Shown here in pieces: positions 10,389-21,355 of a DNA stretch of 64,000 bases. The DNA is from Elymus sibiricus (lineage: Eukaryota; Streptophyta; Magnoliopsida; Poales; Poaceae): positions 400,477,886 to 400,541,885 of the forward strand of contig CM077666.1 of NCBI GenBank assembly GCA_039707655.1, read 5' to 3'. A program made the position numbers and the translations under genes. The stretch's first letter is position 1. Each line of letters begins with the position of its first letter. The notes under the pieces are model-generated. The model saw only the letters and a list, made by a program, of their open reading frames with translations, was not told the origin of the DNA and did not search any database.

Positions 10389-11975
10389 TTTTTAGAGAAA
10401 AGGCATAGGCCGAGCCCGAGAGAAGGCTCGAACCTTGCTCGACTTTGAATTATAAAAACCATCAACCGGACGGGGGTACAGCTGAATTAACTTAGAAGGA
10501 CAACAAGAAACGACAAAGATACAAAGTACTAGTACAACTAGAACCTATTAGAGTTACAGGCAAACACTAGAAAAGGAGAAATTTAGCCTGAAGCTCCAAG
10601 GTCAAATGTCCAAAGTGTAGCCACACGAGTGGAGGGGAGAAAATCAGCAGGAGACAACGACATCGGTAGCCAACAGATCCCCGCCTGTTCCCGAATACCA
10701 AGACTAGGCCAAACAAGCCATCCGATTCTGCCTCCAAAGAGGAACACTATTCTCTCACCCTATCTCAAAGGGCGTCATACCGTCGGAAGGCATGATGCTC
10801 CCACTATTAGCTTTGACCTAAAAGTGTTCCGGGTCATGTCCGCGTATTTTTGAACCTGTAGGGTCACACACTTAATGACTAGTAATTAAGATGAGAACTA
10901 GAGTCTGAAAGAATGAGCACCAAAAGAGTTTCAGATTGAGTCGGAAGTGTTCCGTATGGCCACAAAAGCGTTTCAGGAATTCTGGAAAGGTATAACATGT
11001 CCAAAAAAGTTTCGGGTCTATATATCAAAAGTTTCGGGAGGTTCTAGAATGGCTTCCGGAAACTTCTAGAGAATCCAGGATTTTATTCTGGAGAGAAGTC
11101 TCTCTTGGGCTGACCCGAGGGCAATTCCTAGTGGGACATATGGGCCGAAAGTGTGGAGCCCCCTATACTTGGAAGGGGCGGGGCGAATTGGACAAGGAGG
11201 GGAGTCCTTCCCTCCTTGGTTCGGCTGAACGAGGGGAGGACTCCTCCTTGGTGCGCCCCCTCTCTCCCTCTCCACCTATATATATGTGGGGAGAGACCCC
11301 CCTTGAGGCACACCATATCCTAAGGGAATCTCTCCCCCATAGACACGCTCTAATGCCGATCTAAAGTTTAGACACCTGATTATACGGGCTCTATTCCTAG
11401 TCTAATTGGTCTAATAGAATTAGACTCCTAATTAGACAGGATGCCGCTAGGCTCTCTCTCTCTAGTTTTCTTGGAGTTCTTCCTGGACGGTGGAGTGTTG
11501 CTGGATTTCTACTTCGAAACGCGTGGATACCTCGGAGGGGTCATCTTCTCCGACTCTAGATCGGCAGATCATCTCGGATAAATTCTTGCGGCTGGGAGCT
11601 ATAACCTAGCCGCAGGAAGAGTCGCGCTACACCAACTTCTTCACTGCTTCCGCTACTCTGCTAGTTGGCGAGTTTGATCATTATCCGCCATCTTCATAGT
11701 GTTCCTGGGTGTGATCGTGTAGCATAATTATGTTGTTGCGTAGCACGTTCCCCTACACCTGGGGCATGACGAGCACCCCTCCTGGTCCTGGCGAGAGCGA
11801 GAGGAAGCCTTGCCGCCATCTACCATCGCACGTGCTTTTCCGGCAACGGCCACCCGTGACGATGGGGAAGGGGCGTAGTGGAGGGACATTGCGGCGGCTA
11901 GGGTTATGCCCCTGAGTCACCCAAGGGGACGACGCGGGGGGAGCTCGATGTGTGTTCTTCAGTTCCTGTGGCCCG
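10389..11975. mobile_element. Insertion in the LINE, with LTR-like core
   Basis: Between CTATT at 10384-10388 and CTATT at 11976-11980 lies sequence that interrupts the LINE reading. The repeated CTATT suggests a 5-bp target duplication. Roughly 10825-11757 has solo-LTR character: a TG start, a TATA-like box (cctatatatatgtgggg) near 11275 and a CA end. I could not match a duplication around that core. The outer parts (10389-10824 and 11758-11975) are unassigned; on the minus strand 10415-10440 contains the box-B-like string GGTTCGAGCC. The whole could be two nested events. Confidence 0.5.
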
Positions 11976-12488
11976 CTATTACCTATGTTATTTAACATTA
12001 TGACTGATATGATGATAATCCTAATCGAGGCATGAAAAATGTCGACCAAATTATTGTAGTGGTGACACTCTTGGTGGATGGTGGTCTCTATCCTTTCAAT
12101 ACCGTGGTGATATGATACTCTTTATGATGCATGTTCTTGAAAAAGCCAAGAACTTGAAACCGGTGCTTTCATCGTTCGAACAACTTTTGAGTCCCAAAAT
12201 AAATTCCATTAGAGTGTTTTTTTTGCTTTGGGGACCCCAGGAAGTTGACGCGCAATACACCGAGTCATTCGACTATGAGAAAAGTCAGCTTCGTCTTTGG
12301 TATTTGAGAATTCTGATATATTGTCAAAGGCTCCCAAATGCTTGTTGGAAACATGTTGATGAGCCTTTAGAGAAACACCAAATTAGTTGGAATAGGAAAC
12401 TCCTCCAAGCAGAGGGAGGGTGGTCCTTATCAACTCCGTGCTTAGCAATGCAGTACTACATGTTTCTTTTTGCACAATAGCTAAATGC
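11976..12488 (+). pseudogene. LINE reverse transcriptase fragment, third piece
   Basis: The LINE resumes with PMLFNI at 11982-11999, the expected next block after LRQGDP. The catalytic YADD region near 12091-12105 is degraded to YRGD. Downstream, a frame from 12112 retains LEKAKNLK, SFEQL, KIN and a [24 protein letters not shown] helix, then the LINE block VLINSVLS in a shifted frame near 12423-12446. It joins plastid-like DNA at about 12489. Confidence 0.75.
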
Positions 12489-12703
12489 CAGACCCTTTTA
12501 AATGTAGTAGATAATAGTGGAGCTCGAACATTGATGTGTATTCGAGTCATAGGAGCTGCTAGTCATCAGCGATATGCTCGTATTGGTGATGTTATTGTTG
12601 CTGTAATCAAAGACGCATTGCCCTAAATGCCTCTAGAAAGATCCGAAGTAATTCGAGCTGTAACTGTACGCACATGTAAAGAGTTCAAATGCGAAGACGG
12701 TAT
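12489..12703 (+). pseudogene. rpl14: Nuclear copy of plastid rpl14 (ribosomal protein L14), partial
   Basis: The plus strand encodes [13 protein letters not shown], then [19 protein letters not shown], then [10 protein letters not shown], a TAA at 12624-12626, and in the same frame MPLERSEVIRAV and TCKEFKCEDG. This matches the first two thirds of grass chloroplast L14, a large-subunit ribosomal protein. The TAA stands where a Gln (CAA) codon is expected. Both ends are missing and the flanks are LINE and unassigned sequence, so it is a plastid-to-nucleus transfer (NUPT), not a functional gene. Confidence 0.92.
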
Positions 12704-13550
12704 GTAAGGTCCTTGGAAAGCTAGGCTATTTCAGTGATCCGTAGGTGAGGGACTCTTCATAAGGTCCTCTTTCTATCAAGGACCAGATAACAACAAATGA
12801 TTGCCTTTGAATTGCATTTCCTCTTGCAGCTCTCCTTTGCACCTCTCCAGACAGGTGTCTTCTTCTCGACACGTTCCTCTCCTTCGCACTAACAAGGTCT
12901 CTCTTACAACCTCCTTTGTCTTTGTTTTGTGAAACGTCGAATACTACATCTACACGGCCATAATTGTTGTCTTAGTGAAAGAGGCCAGTCCCCTTTATGT
13001 GTTCGATAAGATGACGTTGAGGTGTATTCTCTTGGTTACAAAGGCCACTCCCCTCCATGTATTTACAAAAATGCCTAATAGATGTACAAAACTACTAACA
13101 CTACTGCATATTCTAAATTGTTCTATTGTCCCTGCAGTTTTCGTCTAAATTGGAGTTTTTGGCGTCAAAAGGTGCTGCCTCTATCCCTCTTTGTGTGTGG
13201 TTGAAGCCACTAACCTCGCTCTGTATTTCAAAAATAGAAAAAACTACTTGCTTCTCAAACTGTTGTTGTTGTAATTGTGTTTGAGCTTGAAACTCTTCAC
13301 TCACTTTTATTCTATATCAAGATAGGGACTTCAGTACTTGGCTGACCGCCCGGACCTAGTTCTACCACACAAGGGCATCTTTCGTAGTCCAGGATTATTT
13401 TCCTTATATGTAATTTCACCTCAATGTGGAAATGTCCAATCTTATTCAAAAATATTCGCCTGGAAATAGAATTTGGGTCGGTCAATTTTCGTAGGAAGGA
13501 GGCAGCCGCCGGACGGAAGGAAGAAAGAGCCGCCACTCGCTGGAGAAGCT
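12704..13550. other. Unassigned low-copy-looking stretch
   Basis: I see no gene or complete element. Two imperfect direct copies of a segment like aaagGCCAgTCCCCTTtATGT occur near 12980 and 13038. Open frames are short and unsupported. Confidence 0.5.
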
Positions 13551-13665
13551 GCCCCATGATCTATCTTAGGGTGGCAGGGTGCCCCATGATCTATCTTAGG
13601 GTGGCAGGCTGAGCCCATGATCTGTCTTAGGGTGGCAGGCTGAGCCCATGATCTATTTTAGGGGT
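13551..13665. repeat. Tandem repeat, about 30-bp unit, about four copies
   Basis: The unit contains CCCATGATCTATCTTAGG followed by GTGGCAGG; copies start near 13551, 13581, 13612 and 13643, with the last degraded. Short minisatellite, no coding role seen. Confidence 0.85.
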
Positions 13666-14429
13666 GTTGGGGGTGGGGGTGCAGTTCGCCGAAAAAATTG
13701 TTCATGGCCGGGATGGTCGGGGGCGGCGGTGGGCGACGGTTGGGGGGAGGGCGGGGCGGTGAGGCTGGCGCAGGAGCACTGCCGGCCGCGGGCGGCGGCA
13801 ACTGACGGTTAGGCCCGTGATAAATCGGCGGTTCAGAGGTAGAAGATGAACAATGAATCATTTTGGAGGTTGAAGAAAATGATCTGGCCATACATCTTGC
13901 ATCCAACGGCTTGTAGCGATTCGACTGACCCAAATTCGATTTTCAGTCACCTGACATCTAGCTAGTTCCTTTTTTCTAGAGACTAGGGAAAAGGCGTAGT
14001 AGCTTCCAACCAGTATTCATCATGTAGGGGGGGGGGGGGTTTGAGGCGCCCGACTGTAGATGCTCTGAGGGTTGCTTTGAGTTTCGTTGCCGTAAGACAA
14101 GCGTGCGGGTAAGCAAATTCAGATCCGTTTTTTGAGTCCATGATATAATATAACCAAATTGGATAGATCTTCCACCTGTTGTTTAGCTAAGAAAGAATAG
14201 ATACAGAGGTGGATAATAGATCGATACGAAGATCATGAGCTGCCCCATACTGAAACCGTCAGTAGTTGCGAATATCTCCTTCTTCCCTTATCCAAGATTG
14301 GAGAAAGATCTAAGAGGGACCTATGGAGAATGTAGTCAGAAATCCATAACAGAGTTCGACCACAACGACCGAATTAATTATTCTCATCGAGAAACTTAGA
14401 CTACTAGACAGAAAAGATTTGAAAACCAT
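13666..14429. other. Unassigned region with a poly-G run
   Basis: GC-rich sequence to about 13800 encodes a Pro-rich frame on the minus strand that looks compositional. A run of 13 G lies at 14027-14039. Nothing else was recognised. Confidence 0.45.
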
Positions 14430-14849
14430 GGCATCTCCAAAGCGGATCCTCAAACTTCCACTATATGTTCGGACCATTTTTATCATCCAATGGGGACTTG
14501 CATATGTCCGCTTAGCAGTCCGGACGTACGGATTCTGGTATCCAAGAGACAAACGTGGGGGTATTGCCGGAGTCCGGACATGCACTTGACTAATCACATG
14601 CATGGTCTTCTTCTCTCTCTCCTCTCAACCGCACATGCATGGTCTCCCTCTCCCATGTCTCCTCCCAACCGGACACTAAACCACAAATACCCATCACATG
14701 CATGGTCCCCAACTACCTTTTCTCCTCCCAACCGGATACTTTGTTATTAGCATTGGATGACTTCCTCCCGCATCATGTTCACGGACCACGTCCTAACATA
14801 AAAACGGATATATACCGGAGACGTTTGCGGCTCAGCTTTGGAGATGCCC
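14430..14849. mobile_element. Small inverted-repeat element, PIF/Harbinger-like ends
   Basis: The left end GGCATCTCCAAAGC and the right end GCTTTGGAGATGCCC are inverted repeats like those of the element at 48113-49720. The right flank is TTA, the duplication typical of PIF/Harbinger, but the left flank is not, so the left end is mutated or the pair is fortuitous. Inside, 14593-14740 holds three direct copies of a segment with CACATGCATGGTC and a TCTCCTCCCAACCGGA-type stretch, spaced about 55-65 bp. Confidence 0.6.
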
Positions 14850-15545
14850 TTAACGAATCACAAAGCACCTCTTCAGTCCGCGCAAGTACAAACGTTGAAA
14901 GGGGTGTGGGAAGAGCCAGCCAGCCGCGCGAGGCGTCGGGCGCGGCGATGTGCAGGTGTTGGGCGCGCCAGGGATCACAGCGCCCGAGCGAGAGGGACGC
15001 CGCGCGTGGTGTTCCATGTACGTACCCCATCCGGCACGTACGTCCAGCCAGGTCGCCTCGGGCCCTCGGCACGTCCGCATCCGGCCGGGACGTACGGATA
15101 AAAAAAGGTTACATGACGCGCGCAGGGGCGCGTTGTGTATGGCCAGGAGCCCGCGACGTGTGCGAGCACGAGCCGGCCGGTCGCCGTCGCGCAGCCGAGC
15201 GAGCGAGCAGGCGGGGCCGACCGGACGCTCGCTCGCTCGCGGTCGAGCCCCGTCGCGTCGTCAAGACTCGCTGCCAACACGACGCCATGCGAGGTGCAAT
15301 GCACCCCGCGCCATATACGGCCGGGCCGGCATGGCCGAGACTGGTAGTTGCACCGCGTGCTCGTGATGCGCATCGTGCACCGACGAGCTCCGTTCACACG
15401 ATCGCAAAAGGGTCCAATCCCAAGTGGATCCAATGATTGGAAATCTTTTTGTCACGTCCACATTACTACTGCACAACCGAACGAAAGAAATAATGTCATG
15501 TCTGAAGAGCATAGCCACTAGATTTATCAATCTACAGTACCAGTC
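14850..15545. other. GC-rich region downstream of the bHLH gene
   Basis: A CpG-rich stretch (14900-15420) lies 3' of the bHLH stop. Long open frames on both strands here come from GC bias and match nothing I recognise. It may hold the 3' untranslated region and downstream sequence; I see no clear AATAAA on the minus strand. Confidence 0.45.
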
Positions 15546-18500
15546 TCACGCTTTGCGTGTAGCTTTCTGCAGCGCTTCGCTGATCATCCCGGGTTCCACG
15601 GCGCCAGCACCGGCAAACTGCAACAATTAACCGGTTAATGCTGCATTTCTTTTCTACTGCCGGATCGAGCTTAATTAATCAGCTGCATGCTACCAGACCT
15701 GAGCTCGTATCTTGAGAGCCAGGAGGCCGTCGGGCGTCGACGCGCGCACGGAGAGCACGTCCAGGCGGAGGCTCTTGATGGCGTCGAACACTTGTGTCAT
15801 GAGCAGCTCCTTCCACCGGCATTGCACCTCCAGGAGCACCTCTTTGTCCGCCACGGTGACGTTGACGACGCTGCTCGGGCCGTCGTCCTTGGAGACCACC
15901 CTCTCCGCGTCGTCCCCGCCCAGCTCCGACGCCTTTCTCTTGGATCCAGCTAATACCTTCTTCCCGACGACTTCATGGCGTTTCCGGACAGCTGCTCCGG
16001 CCGGCCGCGACGGCGCCCTGTTGGATTCTAGCTCCTCTACCTTTTGTTCCAGCTCTCTGAGATAGGCTATCGTTTCAGCTAGGATGGATGCCTTGTCCAC
16101 CTGCAATGACAATTATTCAGAAAAAATGTAGTATGAAACACATCTGTCTACAATTTTTTTAACTTTTTGGTGATGTGCGCGTGTTACCTTGTGAATGGAC
16201 GGGACCAATGACTTGAGAATGAGGAACATCTCGTTGAGCTTCTCCCGGCGCCTCCTCTCCGAAATGACATGGTTCTTGGTGTTTGTGCTTTCCTGAGCTC
16301 TCGCCATGCCACCGCCGCCATTATTTGCCCATGCACCACCGGCCAAAGCTTTCTTCAGTAACTTCTGCGACTCCCCGGCGACCGGCGCCGCCACGTCTTC
16401 GGCTGAGTCCCACGATATCTTCCAAGCCATAAAGCACGATGGGCGAGAGGGTTCAACGGAGCTAAAAGTGACAGCACAATCAGTGATCCCGTCGGTGGCG
16501 GCAGGCGCCGGCGGCGCTTCCGGGGAGGACATGACCTCGAAAGACCCGCCCATGATCCAGTTTTCCTCGAGAGTCCCCACGTCCAGCTCGTCGCAGAGGC
16601 CGTAGAACCCGTTGATCTCCTTCGTGATCCGCTGGAGGTTGCCGTTGGACAGGCAATCGACCTCGCCTAGCTCGAGTTCCCCGGGGATCATCGCGGCCAT
16701 GGTGTTGTGGTCGAGGTCTCCGAACACGATGACGGCGTCGCCAGCATCTTCTGCTGATGGGCTGGAGTTCGGCTCCTCCGGCTTCGAGCTTGTTGGGAAC
16801 TTCAGGTCCCAGAAAGATGTGCCCATCCGGTTCACCATGTCCCTGTCCTCCAAAACCTAGCAAATCGATCGATAGCATTATTCGAAGGAATGAATCACTA
16901 ACATTTCATTTGGTGAAGAACGGATGGACTAGACGACAGTAGCATTTGGTTATCTTCCCAACAAATTGTGATGATATAAACAATAAAAGGTACAACTCCA
17001 AATATAAGATGTTTTAGCTTCTTTCTGAATCAGATGTATATAGACACATTTTAGTGTGTTTGTTCCCTCATTTCAGTTAAAATATCCAAAGTATCTTATG
17101 TTTATGAACGGAGGGCGTATTATTTAACCAAAGGTACCGGCAAAAACTAAGGGATAGCTAGTCAATAGAAAGAAAAAAAATCAGCTTTAGTCGATTATGT
17201 TTGAACCGATGGACTCACATCCAACAGCTGCCCTCCGCCGGCCCAAGCGCACTGTTTATCTTTCGAATGAACCCCTTCTTCCCCATGATCCCTTCTTCTT
17301 CCTCCATCGCCTCGGTCCCAGCCCACGTATCGTTGATCAGACCATCTGCTCCTGCCCCCGAGCGGCCGACAAGGCTGTCGTGCATGCCTCACCGCCCTAC
17401 CATCTCCACCGCCTCTGCGGTGCTGCTGCTGCCCTCAGCCATCCCTCTAAACCTCCTCGGGCACCAAAATTTCACCGGCGAGCCCGCAACCCCCGCCTAG
17501 ACCCATCAACCTCCAACTCTCTCCACCAGCAACACCGATACCCCACAGTTTTCGGCCTCGGGGCTATGCGCTTCTCTTATCCGAATCGACCAATGCAATT
17601 GAAAGTTTTAGTTGCATGTGTGATATCAATTGCGAAAAACTAACGGGTTTAACTCAACATAATTGTTGTACTTCAGATTTGCCTCTGTAAGGGATGATGT
17701 GTTTGCACCCTTTGTCGAGAAAAAGGAACAATGTGGATGCACCACAATTGCTAGATCCTACCACTAAAGAATAGATCAGGGAATTTCCCAACTACATCAG
17801 GTTCAAAAAAATTCCAGAAAAGTTGGACCTGAGGTTGTCAGTTTTACCGCCACACTTGCCAAGCCAACATTGCCATTCTCCAGCGAGCGCCGGTGCAGCC
17901 CCATGCACTTAAGAGAAGAAGTGTCGTTTTACCATGGACAACTGAGGAGCCCACATACCAAAATGCAATGCGCATGTGATAGCACTACACCCATGAAAGA
18001 GTTTGAAGTTTGCCAAGTCCGGCGGTCAATCCACATGTTTCCATGGCGACATCGTCATGCCAACACCTGATCCAAGTCGCACTTGATAACGTACGAAGTC
18101 ACCCAAAAAAGTCATCCTAGCACACCTATCAAAAAGGATGTGCAAACAAATATGACGAAGCACGTGGGCAAACCCATTGCACTAGGACCCAAAATGATGT
18201 GTCGCTTCAATCACTGTGATATCGAGAGGAACAACCAGGGCCGTCGCCTCGAGCCTTCACTCCAAGAGGAACAATCAGGGTATGTCGTCTCAAGCCTTCT
18301 CTCTAAGAGGAACAACCAGGGTACATCGCCCCTTCCGTCCTCGAGGTATAATAGAGTGCCAGAGACAAGATGGGCGAGTCGGAGGTGTTACACCGTCCAT
18401 CGCCGCACGCCTCCTATGCTACAACACCTAGCCAAGCGGCCACTCGAGCGGTGTCTGATTTCGCCCTTCGTGTCCCCCATGCTAAGAAAATGGAGTCTTG

Positions 18501-20145
18501 CTGACAGCGACGAGAGGAGTGGCGGACTAGGAGAGCGGTGGTGGCCGGCTGGCCACTAGGTTTCTGCAGTTTGAACCACCCTAGAAGAGCGTACCACAGG
18601 CATCAAAAGAGATTGATTTCGCTTGCATTTGTAAGCGACAAGAGGGGGCGGGGGGCGAAAGGAGAACAAACTTGTACGACAATTGACATGGCAGCTTGAG
18701 TATTTACGTGTTTCAAAAGAATTATGAAAACAAATCTACATGTATATATAGATCTATCTCTTGTACATATATGTAACATTTGACTAATAAATACTGTAAT
18801 AACATGCATGTGAGCTACACAAAAAGACAAATGCATGGATCTGGTTCTATACTAGCTACTACTAGCTAGTACATGTATTATTTGCTATTTTTAGGTCCAC
18901 ATATTTGTCTTTGTTGTCTAGCCATATATGGAAAGATGTATTGAATGAAAATATATAGATACATAGATCTAAAATATATGTTACCAATAGTTCGTATTCC
19001 ATTTGTTTTTCAAACAAAAGTGAACATTATGTGCTTGATGCTACGAAAACTCACCGTGTCTGCCGTCCCGAGCTCAAGCACACCACCCATCAAGGGAATG
19101 CAGGCGACTGTCTGGAAAAAAATGTGACCCAAATTAAACGATGCAGTTGGGGTCAGAAATCTGAACAGTATACACAGGTGATACTACACGCACTGGGTGC
19201 ATGGCGTGCGCTAACCTGGATAGACGCCGTCTGATTTAACAACCGGCAGGTAGCATGGGCGCCATACGTACACAGTGGACGTCATGATATTAGTTAAGAT
19301 CCAATATATATATATCGGGTACGGATTAGTCAGATAGTAGTAACACAGAGTGAGGCTTGAGAGACACTCGTGCGGTGCAATTAATTAATTAAACGTATAC
19401 CTTTGCTAAGAGCGCGCGTTGGAAGGTTTTGGTGTCCGCGCACTGAGCATTGCACAGCCAAACATGCTCGTTGCTCGCAAAGCTTCTCCCTGGCAACCTG
19501 ACCAAATGGCAAACACTTCAGTCTTCAGTAAAATAAATCTTGTCAAGATAAGATGAGTGGTAACTACTGTAGGTGCACAAGCATCGGTCCTTGTGGATTA
19601 TGGATCAGAGGAGTTGTTCTTGAAGTACATACCCTTGGCCAGGCCGGAAGGCGTAGCTCATGCAGACGGTGTAGTACCACTCGGCGTCCCCCAGGTCCTC
19701 CGGCGAGAGCGCGGCGGCGGGACGCCTGGCCCGGTGGTCGCACTGGCCGGAGAGGAGAGACTCGTAGAGCTCCCGCAGCTGCTGGCTCCTCTGCAGGACG
19801 AACTGGTCGGCGGTGAGGTCCGCCGAGCTGGTGACCTTCCTCGTCTTTATCTCGCCGTTGTAGAACCCGTCCTTCCACGTCAGAACCCTACAGAACAAAC
19901 GCCGGTATCATAAGAGGAAAGAAAACGGCTTGTTTCTGACAAATTGAAAAGTATTACAGCTAGTTCGAGTGATCATCAATCGGATGCACTCTTCGTATTA
20001 ATTATTACCCTGGACGGCTGGTTGAAATGGACCAGAATATGGCGTAGCTCCAGTTGATGCTCCTCACAGCGGCAGCGAGCTGGTTGCTGAATTGCTTCCC
20101 CGGCGGCGGTTCTTCCAGGCTCGGACGAACTACTGGTAGCGCCAT
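15546..20145 (-). CDS. R/B (Lc)-type bHLH transcription factor, anthocyanin regulator (Myc1/Ant2-like), intact
   Basis: Seven coding exons on the minus strand: 20145-20009, 19887-19633, 19497-19401, 19111-19055, 16856-16188, 16100-15699 and 15617-15546. They total 1689 nt, 562 codons plus stop. Each junction has GT...AG and keeps phase. Residues about 20-185 form the MYC N-terminal domain that binds R2R3-MYB partners ([48 protein letters not shown]). The bHLH lies at about 377-431, split by intron 5; the basic region [12 protein letters not shown] keeps the His-Glu-Arg residues (H378, E382, R386) that read E-boxes. An ACT-like domain lies near 482-539. This family activates anthocyanin genes with MYB and WD40 proteins in the nucleus. 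I chose the ATG at 20145 because it gives the usual MAL... start; two in-frame ATGs at 20187 and 20181 would add 14 residues. Exon 4 seems about five residues shorter at its 5' end than relatives I remember (missing an ASIQ-like stretch). Confidence 0.93.
16990..17118. mobile_element. Stowaway (Mariner) MITE remnant in intron 4 of the bHLH gene
   Basis: Left part CCAAATATAAGATGTTTTAG and right part ending ATCTTATGTTTATGAACGGAGGG resemble the inverted ends of Triticeae Stowaway MITEs. The internal sequence (AGATGTATATAGACACATTTTAG) is also typical. The left terminal CTCCCTCCG is lost. Confidence 0.7.
17119..19054. other. Rest of bHLH intron 4
   Basis: Exon 5 starts at 16856 and exon 4 ends at 19055, so this belongs to a 2.2-kb intron. 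17195-17640 is C-rich and gene-leader-like on the plus strand but its frames match nothing I know; it may be transposon-derived. A three-copy tandem repeat is annotated separately. The part from 18600 is AT-rich with no recognised feature. Confidence 0.6.
18226..18345. repeat. Three-copy tandem repeat, about 40-bp unit, in intron 4
   Basis: Units start at 18226, 18266 and 18307 with GAGGAACAACCAGGG, followed by a variable CGTCGCCTCGAGCCTTC-like half. Short minisatellite inside the bHLH intron. Confidence 0.85.
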
Positions 20146-20580
20146 TACTAACCACACTATTTCCTTCCTTCCTTCTTTCATATGCATGCATGCAAACGAG
20201 AGGTGAAGTTAGAGCAAGCAAGGATGCAAAAATAAACAAATCAATGAAGCTATAGTTCCGTTTCTTGTATTTATTTATAGTAAGCATGATGCATCTTCTT
20301 AGCTAATTAAGTTCATGCTAGCTAGCTGAAATCTCTCCACTCTGTTGCACTGTTAAGAAACTCCTCAGCAGATTTTCTCAACGAAGATTATTATAAAGAA
20401 CAAGGTGGATCAAAAGCTGGAACAAGCTAAGAATTAAAGTAAGGGATAATTAAGCTAGCTAGCCATGAGTGGAGGAAAAACTTCCAACTAAAAGACGGTT
20501 AAAGGTTTACTTGAGCGTTGGAGACCAAGAAGCTAAGAGAAGCCAACCTGTCGTCGGGAGAGGAAGATGGAGCTGCTATA
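20146..20580 (-). promoter_or_regulatory. 5' leader of the bHLH gene, rich in upstream ATGs
   Basis: Between the likely start of transcription near 20580 and the ATG at 20145 there are several upstream ATGs. Some open very short frames. One starting at 20287 runs 103 codons and overlaps the main start in another frame. A candidate donor (CTCAA/GTAAAC, near 20508) raises the possibility of a leader intron. Maize Lc, in the same family, is known to be repressed by an upstream ORF, so translational control is plausible. Confidence 0.55.
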
Positions 20581-20608
20581 TATGCAATGCACCAAGAATC
20601 CAGGGCAT

Positions 20609-20618
20609 GTTTATATAG
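20609..20618 (-). promoter_or_regulatory. Candidate TATA box of the bHLH gene
   Basis: CTATATAAAC on the minus strand is a good plant TATA box, about 465 bp upstream of the start codon. A weaker one (catatatagc) lies near 20577-20586. Confidence 0.6.
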
Positions 20619-21009
20619 ATCTGTCCTTTGCAACGAGTGACTGCGACGCAAAAGCAAAGTACTGTTTGGACAATACTGTACTGTGCAGCACCAACATACA
20701 TACAATTAGGCCCATCACTTTCTGGCTAGTGTAGCAGTATGCATGCCTGCTTGGTTTTCTCAGTGCTTGGTAAAAGTGGAGTGAGATGCACGAAATCCTC
20801 ACCGATGGCTGTTTGACGGTAAGAGAAAGAGAGAGAGAGAGAGAGAGTAATAAGTCAGTTGTAGGGCCAACAGGCCCAGAATAATCGACGTCGACACGTA
20901 AGAAAACGGCGATGCAATTATAGTGTCACCAGGAGTAGTAGCGTAGACCGTTCTACCAAGAGTACTATACCTAGTACTAATAGTAACTAGAGTGTAACTG
21001 TGAAAGTCT
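20619..21009. other. bHLH upstream region
   Basis: Promoter-side sequence of the bHLH gene. It contains a (GA)n tract at about 20828-20847. No other motif is firm enough to name. Confidence 0.5.
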
Positions 21010-21355
21010 TGTATACGTGTGCTCCAGCACCTTCCTAGGGTACCCGCAAATTTGCTCCGGCATCCGTCCGCAGACAGGGAGGAACCAGTCCGCGGACACG
21101 GATGCGGGAACCGAACATCAAACACTGCTTGCATACATTTCAATCAACTAAACGGACGAAATTCATGCAAACACGGCGAATTTCATATAAACCGGACGAA
21201 ATTCATTACATTTTGGACATTTTTTAACTAAAAACTATACCGGAGTAAGATAAAACTAATCTACTGCCGGCGCCGGCGGATATCCATTCCCACGACACGG
21301 ATACCCTTGACTAGTCTACGGCCGGCCGCGGTGGATCTTCATTGTCTTCCCCATG
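21010..21355 (-). mobile_element. Harbinger-like DNA transposon fragment, left piece
   Basis: Read on the minus strand, this resembles the 3' part of the element at 48113-49720 (compare 49519-49720): segments like GAATTTCGTCCGGTTT, GAAATGTATGC, CCGCATCCGTGTCCGCG and CTGTCTGCGGACGGAT occur in the same order. The outer inverted end near 21010-21035 is degraded. Element B interrupts it at CCATG; the other part follows at 42794. Confidence 0.7.

Noticed and set aside
13658..13933. Pro-rich 91-codon minus-strand frame
   Set aside because: Composition effect of a GC-rich stretch; no start context or homologue recognised.
14639..15436. Long plus-strand open frame (265 codons) and overlapping frames on both strands
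   Set aside because: It starts within a MITE-like element and continues in CpG-rich DNA with frames open on both strands; Arg/Ala-rich composition and no recognised domain.
17195..17643. Possible nested gene in bHLH intron 4
   Set aside because: C-rich, Pro/His/Arg-rich frame with overlapping frames open; no domain and no clear splice structure.
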